Source: Melampsora larici-populina 98AG31 (lineage: Eukaryota > Basidiomycota > Pucciniomycetes > Pucciniales > Melampsoraceae). Taken from it: DNA of 64,000 bases. The notes under the pieces are model-generated. The model was not told the DNA's origin. It was given only the letters and a program-made list of their open reading frames with translations, and made no database searches. Positions 58,152 to 64,000 of the stretch are shown here, piece by piece (positions within the stretch are counted from its first letter, which is position 1; the number at the start of each line of letters is the position of its first letter). The DNA is taken from contig NW_006768765.1 in assembly GCF_000204055.1 (NCBI RefSeq), forward strand, positions 228,717-292,716, given 5' to 3'. The translations under genes and the position numbers were made by a program.

Positions 58152-59294
58152 ATGCCGAAGTCCTGTCACTCAACCGAGATTGTCAAAAACCCCAAAAGTA
58201 GAGCCGAGTCCAACAAGATGATAGTTGACAAACGAACGAGACAGATGAAGCTGTTCGGACGGTTCAGGAAAAATGCACAAGGCATAGACAAATCCGAATC
58301 AGACAAGGTCCAGCGCCAATTCCTGAGTGGGGCGTGGGCCGACGGGACGCTGAAGCACTACAACTCGGCGATCGTAAAACTGTTCAGATTCGCGAAACTG
58401 AGAGGGGTGAACAAGAAAGACCTCCTGCCGATCTCGGGTGCACTGATAACGAAGTTCGTCGCGTGGGCCTCAAAAAAGAACTACCAAGACGTAACGAAAG
58501 ATGAATCAGTAAAAGCGTCGACGCTGAAGGCATACGTAGCGGGGATAAAAGCTTGGCACATGTTCCATGGCGAAACTTACCCCAGTACGGTCGACAATAC
58601 GGTAAACACCCTCCTACAAGCAGCTACAAAGATCGAAGCACTCTTATACGAAAGAAACAAGACAAGACCACCAGTCCTAGTATCCGATCTTGTCGTCCTG
58701 CTAGAAAATCTCCCCCAAGATAAAGAGGAGAACCTCGCCTTGCAGGCGATAGCGCTGACGGCCTTCTGGGGCACAGCGAGGCTAGGAGAACTGATCTCTG
58801 ACGGCGAGTCGAAGCGCCTTCCCCGTTGGAGCGACGTGAAGTGGGCAAAAAGCGGGAAATATGCGACAATAACCCTGAGAGATGCGAAGACAGCAGGCCC
58901 GGACGAAACTCAGGAACTACACCTGGAGCGCCAAAAATCGAAACTCGACCCGCTGCGAGCACTAGAGAAACTCTACCTGTTCAGACCTAGAAAAGATTCA
59001 GAAGGCATCTTTGAGATAATGGAACAGAACACGAGGGTACGGATGAAAAAGTCAGCAGTCATCGAGAAATTCACGGTGATATGGAATGCCCACAGACCTA
59101 AAAGGAAGCAAATACTATACGGCCACTCCTTCCGGATAGGAGGCGCCTCACTGCAATGGAACTTAGGCGAGCCCAACGAGGAAATAAAACGAGCAGGGAG
59201 GTGGAAATCAAATGCTTACCAGCTGTATTTGCGGAAGTTTGACCAGAAAGAACTCAGGAAAACAATCAAGGTCCTGAAGGACCAGAAACAATAA
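58152..59294 (+). CDS. Tyrosine recombinase of the retroelement
   Basis: 380 residues from a true ATG. It would integrate the cDNA by site-specific recombination, without target duplication. A core-binding domain (WADGTLKHYNSAIVKLFRFA, STLKAYVAGIKAWHMFHG) is followed by the catalytic domain. The tetrad is visible: Arg210 in AFWGTARLGEL, His325 and Arg328 in YGHSFRIGGAS, and the nucleophile Tyr359 in GRWKSNAYQLYLRKF (Tyr356 is the alternative). The frame is complete and all catalytic residues are present, unlike the RT/RNase H ORF. It lies 258 bp downstream of that ORF on the same strand. Confidence 0.9.
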   Translation: MPKSCHSTEIVKNPKSRAESNKMIVDKRTRQMKLFGRFRKNAQGIDKSESDKVQRQFLSGAWADGTLKHYNSAIVKLFRFAKLRGVNKKDLLPISGALITKFVAWASKKNYQDVTKDESVKASTLKAYVAGIKAWHMFHGETYPSTVDNTVNTLLQAATKIEALLYERNKTRPPVLVSDLVVLLENLPQDKEENLALQAIALTAFWGTARLGELISDGESKRLPRWSDVKWAKSGKYATITLRDAKTAGPDETQELHLERQKSKLDPLRALEKLYLFRPRKDSEGIFEIMEQNTRVRMKKSAVIEKFTVIWNAHRPKRKQILYGHSFRIGGASLQWNLGEPNEEIKRAGRWKSNAYQLYLRKFDQKELRKTIKVLKDQKQ

Positions 59295-59798
59295 GGAGAT
59301 GTAGGAGGAGGTATCGGAAGCGGAAGTATCAAGCAAGGAGTGGATGAAGGAATTAAGATCGGCGTACAGGAAACACCCGACGCCACAAAACCATATTACG
59401 GATTGGGAACAAGCAGAACCTACAAGGTCACACACAAGAGGAGAGTACAAAGGGGGTTTCTCGGAGCTCACGGCTCTCCCCCTGTGAGTGAAATGGGGTC
59501 GAGAAACCCCCTATTCTTATACAGCCTGTTCTCGCCTCGTAGGGCGGTACTCTGGTACGGCAACTACTCGTTGCCCATACCAAGCACCCCCCTTCGAGGC
59601 CCCCCCCCACACCACGTACAGGGACTTATGGTTTACAGTAGCTTAAATCAAACAGACTCTAATACGGGTAGAACGGGATGTAATGTAATAAGGTTTCCGG
59701 GACATACATATAACACTGAGGAACCAAAACACAATAAACGGGTACCTCAGAGAGACTTGTGACAAAACTCCCCCTAACTAATGGATTTACTTGGTCAA
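59295..59798. other. Hairpin-rich 3' region of the retroelement
   Basis: GC-rich with several inverted repeats: a 13-bp perfect stem, AGGGGGTTTCTCG (59451-59463) against CGAGAAACCCCCT (59500-59512), and a second stem, GGTACGGCAAC / GTTGCCCATACC, around 59556-59582. Probably terminal or junction sequence of the element or its 3' processing region. The exact end is not found. Confidence 0.5.
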
Positions 59799-60820
59799 TC
59801 ACCAATGGGTGGATCTGCCCTTGGCTGCAATGACAGCTTGAATTTGCTTGGGCATTGAATTTGAGGCAGCCAGGTGTTCTAATTTCTCAGTAGGTAAACT
59901 CTCCCATGACTCCAACACATTGGCCTTCATGGAATCCAGATCCTTGATTGGATGTTGGGTTGAGATATTGGATTTCACAATGGACCAAAGATTTTTGATT
60001 GGGTTCAGATTGGGTGACTGCGCTGGCCATTTTAACTTCATTATCCCTTCTTTCTTGCACCATTTGGAAGACAGTTGGGAGTGGTCAACTGGGCCTCCAT
60101 CCTCCATCAAAATCAATTGTTGGCATTGGAAGAGTTGTGTAAAACAGGGCTGAGTGATTTTCCATACACTTGCTCAATGAAGTTTTCTGAATTTTGACAA
60201 CCAGGCTCCATCTTGACAAGCTTGAGCTTGTGTCCAGGAATGAAACCACCCCAGACCATCACTGAACTACGGCCCTACTTGAAAGAGGGTGTCAAGCATG
60301 ATGCTTCATATTTTTCTGTCACTTTTTGCCAAACCCAAAGTTTGCAATAAGGCTTCCCAATCTCAAAGGTTGATTCATCCATCCAGATGACTTGGTTCCA
60401 ATCATCCACTCTCCACACCTCATGATTTTTTGCAAACTTGAGACGTGCAGCTTAATGTTTAGCATTCAAATACAGTTTGACTATTGCCACTCTCCAGTTG
60501 TAACCATGTGCTTTCAGAGCCAGGCGGATTGTAGTAGCACTAGCTTTTGTCCCCAATTCCTGGACCAACTCATGCATGAGAGCTTGGTGAGTTTTTTTGA
60601 AATCATGTTCAAGATGTCAGAGTGTGTGGTTGGTCAACAGAGATGGTCAACCCATAGGTTTTTGATGCTTAACTGAACCTTTGATCTTAAATCTAGCAAT
60701 GACAAATTGGACTGTTGTGACTGGACACCCAGGGGCATTGCTGATATCAATGTTCCTCATCTTTGCTAGGGGCATTCCAACCATCCGGTTTTTGATATCA
60801 GATGCTAAGGGCTTCATATT
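59799..60820 (-). pseudogene. Tc1-type transposase, heavily decayed
   Basis: Reading from the likely start near 60820 (MKPLASDIKNRMVGMPLAKM, a helix-turn-helix beginning): two TGA, a TAA and a TAG interrupt the frame, and a +1 shift occurs near 60120. Recognisable pieces: ATTIRLALKAHGYNWRVA (second helix-turn-helix), VIWMDESTFEIGKP (first catalytic Asp), SSVMVWGGFIPGHKLKLVKM, and in the last frame LILMEDGGPVDHSQLSSKW (second Asp) and KWPAQSPNLNPIKNLWSIVK. The last motif has Lys where the third catalytic residue (Glu) is expected. Terminal inverted repeats were not found. A Tc1/mariner relic, inactive. Confidence 0.85.
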
Positions 60821-61262
60821 GAAAATTTGAGAAGGTATGAATTACATGTTTGACCACAAGATGGGTCAACAGCAAAAATTGAAATCTCACAAAATCCAAA
60901 TTTAAAAATAAAAACCGTAGCTTTTATGGCACTACTGTACATACCATATTTCCAGATTCATAAAAGTATTCTCCTTGATCTGTGTGCCCGACTCCAGTCC
61001 CAAACATTCAAATTGAGTGCCCCAGCTTTGACCCAAAATGTGATATTTTGGTTCTGCAGGGCAGCTCAAAACATATATGTACTTGGTTTTATCCTGAATT
61101 TATCAGAGTCCCACCCGCTCAAGTAGTTGAGGGAGGGACTTACAGCTGAAGTCCCCCTTTTTAACTCACAGCATCATGATTTTCGGCAGTTTTTGCTTTA
61201 TCACTCATTATGAGGATTCTAGACCTCATCAAGTCTTGCTTCCATTGGACTAGGGGGAACGG
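60821..61262. other. Spacer, no gene seen
   Basis: Contains a small perfect hairpin, GGGACTTACAGCTGAAGTCCC (about 61134-61154, 9-bp-scale stem), otherwise nothing recognisable. Confidence 0.4.
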
Positions 61263-62038
61263 TGGAGGATCCAACCTGGGGAGAGAGGGAGACTACAAGA
61301 GAGACTACCAGAGAGACTTTGGAAATAAATGCTGTATCAAAATGCATTTTCATTCAAAAATGAAATAACATCCTTTGCCACATTCCTCCACATTCTTGAT
61401 ATTTCCTCAAGCCCTAAGCCTAAGCCCAAACCCCTAACCCCCCTAACCAGGCCTAACCAATTGCTTTTTATCAATTTTCTCATGTTTATGTCAACGATTT
61501 CAAGTTTTTATCCTCATGTTTTCATCACTGTTATCCTGTTTTTGACATTGTTCTTGCATTGATTATCTCTATGTGCATCTTTGACCCTTGTTACTGTATC
61601 TTTGATCTTCATTTTTGTATTTTTATTGTTGTTTTGACATTTCTTATTGTTGTTCTGGTATATTTTATCATTGTTCTTGTTTGTTTTTGTATTGCGTCTC
61701 TCTTCTTGATTTTGATTAGTACCTTTTTGTGTTTCTTTTTCATTTTTTTATTTATCGTTCTCATTTTTCCCGTGAATGATTTTTTTGCAAGAAGACTCTA
61801 TGATCAGCTACTGTGATCACACGGTGACAATTTTATCCTCATATGGGTGTAGATTGGTGCAATCATCAAAGAGTTTTGTTGAATGACATACAAATTGATT
61901 GAAGTGTTGATTTGCGAGCTATACATCATCGTACAGGACCGTAAAAGGCCAGATAAACAAAGCCGAACGCCTCACAGCGCCTTTTTTTCTCAATTTTTGA
62001 AGTCTCTTGGATAGTCTCCCGCCAGGTTGGATCCTCCA
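61263..62038. mobile_element. Inverted-repeat-bounded segment, 0.8 kb
   Basis: TGGAGGATCCAACCTGG at 61263-61279 is inverted at about 62022-62038 (CCAGGTTGGATCCTCCA). Looser similarity continues inward (GGGAGACTAC ... AGAGACTT). The interior is T-rich with no transposase and includes the telomere-like tract at 61410-61455. No target duplication was found. Confidence 0.5.
61410..61455. repeat. Interstitial telomere-like CCCTAA-rich tract
   Basis: A degenerate run of CCTAA/CCCTAA units (GCCCTAAGCCTAAGCC, ACCCCTAACCCCCCTAACC). It resembles the fungal telomere repeat TTAGGG on the other strand but is short and imperfect. Confidence 0.45.
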
Positions 62039-62358
62039 ACTTACCGGGACTAGGAGCGAGCTTCTAGAGAAGAGAATAGGTGTCACGTGTTAAAATCTGT
62101 GAAAGAGCTTCGGCGAACTCGGAAGAGATCATTCTCTTGGTAATTGATCTGCACGCTGTGCTCTTTACCATTCTTAAGAATCACTGAGTAATCTCTTTAC
62201 CTTTTTAGATGATCTTAACTCATGATGCCTTATATATTGGACTGGTTGGTGAAGTACTATACTTCTTCCCACTTTATATTTTCATCAATTTATAATTCTT
62301 CACAAAAAATATATTCGATACGGATTGAACAGTATATTCTTCTATCTTTTTAGTTATA
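62039..62358. other. Spacer, no gene seen
   Basis: AT-rich; nothing recognised. Confidence 0.4.
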
Positions 62359-62886
62359 CAGTCAAAACTCTCCAAATCCATAACTCGCTAAATCCATAAA
62401 CCCCTCAAAGCCATAGGGTATGGTTTCCACATTTGTGGTGCAGGCCAAAATTTGGATTAACCCCTCTAGCCCCTTAACCCATACCAAAATAGTGGGAAAA
62501 TGTGGTTTTTATCCCCGCTAGACCCATACTTTACCACAGAGTTAACTGCTCAGCAGTCTACCATCACCGACTTCTTCCGCTGTTCTCCTCTACCCTCAAC
62601 CTGAAGATCTATGTGTGTTCATAAACCTCTGTCACCCTTACTGTTCTTCACTTTTGTGATTGATTGTTCTCTTTGCTCAGCCCTCTAAATCTATGATTAT
62701 CATGGCCTGATAGAGTTTTTGTTTCTAAAGAACCATACATCTATGGCATTAGAGGGTGTTTCTGATAAAGCCATACTTCTATGGTATTAGAGGGTTTTTT
62801 TAGTAAAACCATAGATAGGCTAAAACCCTATAAGCCCATAGCCCCTGGATTCCACAGAATGGTATGGCTTTAGGGAGTTTTGACTG
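62359..62886. mobile_element. pogo/Fot-type MITE (family 3), 528 bp
   Basis: Ends CAGTCAAAACTCTCCAAATC and inverse TTTAGGGAGTTTTGACTG, flanked by TA at 62357-62358 and 62887-62888. The interior reiterates CCATA/TATGG many times in both orientations. No coding capacity. Confidence 0.8.
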
Positions 62887-64000
62887 TACTTATTTTTTTG
62901 TGTCCCGCCCACCTCTCCCTTGTGTATTCTTTTTAGGCCGCCCCATAGCGGACCTGTTTGATGCCTTGGAGTTTTGCACATGTACTTAACTATTCTGTAT
63001 AGTTTTAACCATTACATTGCAATTAGGGCTCTATGCCCCGATTCATGCTAAAAACTCCTCTCGTGAGCTTCAGCTTGAATCACACTAACACAGAACCTAT
63101 TCTGCCCCTGGGATCTTCATTTGCACCTTGTGCATGTCCTCATGTGTTTTTTAACATCTGTTGTATTCATCGAGCTCACTCAGAAGAGTTGTAAAAAGTT
63201 GTAGCTGGAAAACCTAATTTGATACACGACCCCAAGGTGTGCAGATGTCTCCAAAAAACACAGTGTCCAAGAATTGCAATAGCACCAAATCTATCCACAA
63301 TGAAGATCTGAAAACGGCACCGGGAGACCCACAAGAGGTCAAGGAAGCTGTGTGCGGCTGGAAGCGAGATTTCATGAGGTGTGGAACCCTCATAATGGGC
63401 AAAAACAAACAAGTCGTCAAAACTCTTGCTGTTGTGAGTTGCTCGAGAACCTCATCAGAGTCTCACGCTGTCGCTTGCGACCCGAGCCCCAGTTTACCCA
63501 CTGGCATAACTTGACTTCGTGGATCCCGCTCGCCTGCGAATTCGTTCTTCGTTGGCTCTCGTCGTCTTCTGTCAGATCTCTCTTCTGTGGCCCTCGAGAC
63601 CAAGAAGGGGTTCAAAGCTGTCCGGGCTTCCCTGAAATCGCAACAGGCTCAGCACCGCACAAACCAACACAGCTCGGTCTGAGTGAAATCGAAAGGCCGC
63701 ACATCTACCCACTGCATCCTCGGTGAATCTGGACATTCAGGCTATGTATTACCCCCTAGTCGGGAATCGCCCTGAATCAGGAATCTAACGATGAGAGACG
63801 AAGAAATCAAAGGGGTCAGTGTCACTAGGATCTCACACTCACAGTTTCGTGCATCACTCCCTTGCGGCGGACTTGGTTTCACATCGTTTCACAATCGAAG
63901 CTGAACAGTCTCACGGTTCAGACTCATGAGTTCCAATTATGGTTCACACCAGATTATCTCAATTTTTTAAAACTAGTATTTAATTCTTGAGCGACCTGCA
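62887..64000. other. Right-edge spacer, no supported gene
   Basis: The last 800 bp are GC-richer than the flank, and two overlapping plus-strand frames (63239-63514 and 63352-63726) are open, but they lack recognisable motifs and compete for the same bases. A gene continuing beyond the window is possible. Confidence 0.3.

Larger units (their letters stand above)
53498..59640 (+). mobile_element. Tyrosine-recombinase (DIRS/Ngaro-like) retrotransposon
   Basis: Plus-strand order is: duplicated leader, gag-like ORF, RT-RNase H ORF, tyrosine recombinase ORF. The presence of a tyrosine recombinase instead of a DDE integrase or endonuclease places it in the YR order. No DAM-type methyltransferase domain is seen between RNase H and YR, which argues against DIRS1 itself and for a PAT/Ngaro-like or divergent DIRS group. 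The ends are not resolved: neither inverted terminal repeats nor split direct repeats were found by eye, so the limits given are the first leader repeat and the hairpin-rich region after YR. Confidence 0.75.

Noticed and set aside
53498..59640. Classical DIRS1 element
   Set aside because: No methyltransferase domain after RNase H and no inverted terminal repeats found; placed only as YR order, group open.

Overview
The window looks like nuclear DNA of a basidiomycete, most likely a rust fungus (Pucciniales). That placement is inference. It rests on AT-rich sequence, genes cut into many short exons by roughly 50-110 nt GT-AG introns, fungal housekeeping proteins (Tyr1-type prephenate dehydrogenase, an allantoate-permease-type transporter, a TALE homeobox factor), and very dense transposon debris. 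All coding structures were read by hand from splice sites and protein motifs, with no database search.

Left half, 1-41 kb, is gene-bearing. In order: a delta-12-type fatty acid desaturase cut by the left edge (+, 1-1693); a RING + LON-domain protein (+, 5799-7472); a small multi-pass membrane protein (+, 9671-10461); a candidate small secreted protein with a broken splice phase (-, 11532-12091); ribosomal protein uS10/S20 (-, 13306-13895); a 17-exon MFS transporter (-, 17101-20109); a 730-residue protein I do not recognise (+, 24133-26389); prephenate dehydrogenase (-, 30794-32653); a single-pass membrane protein with a Pex14/Pex17-like layout (-, 33561-34891); and a TALE homeobox regulator (+, 38636-40923). 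The genes are unrelated housekeeping or regulatory genes and form no evident pathway cluster. Spacers hold MITEs and fold-back elements.

Right half, 42-64 kb, is a transposon graveyard. It holds paired palindromic MITEs; a hAT element with an exact 8-bp target duplication; a 3.8-kb DDE transposon in TA-flanked inverted repeats; a CACTA-like MITE; a tyrosine-recombinase retroelement (gag-like, RT/RNase H and YR reading frames); a decayed Tc1-type transposase; and further MITEs.

Two patterns stand out. First, the hAT and the 3.8-kb DDE transposase frames are interrupted by nine stop codons, all TGA and mostly TTGA, as expected from CGA-to-TGA decay in a TCG context. In the retroelement and the Tc1 relic several catalytic acidic residues read Asn or Lys, changes of the same G-to-A type. 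Second, three unrelated TA-flanked MITEs share pogo-type CAGTCRA ends and appear to be built by reiterating the short motif next to the terminus.
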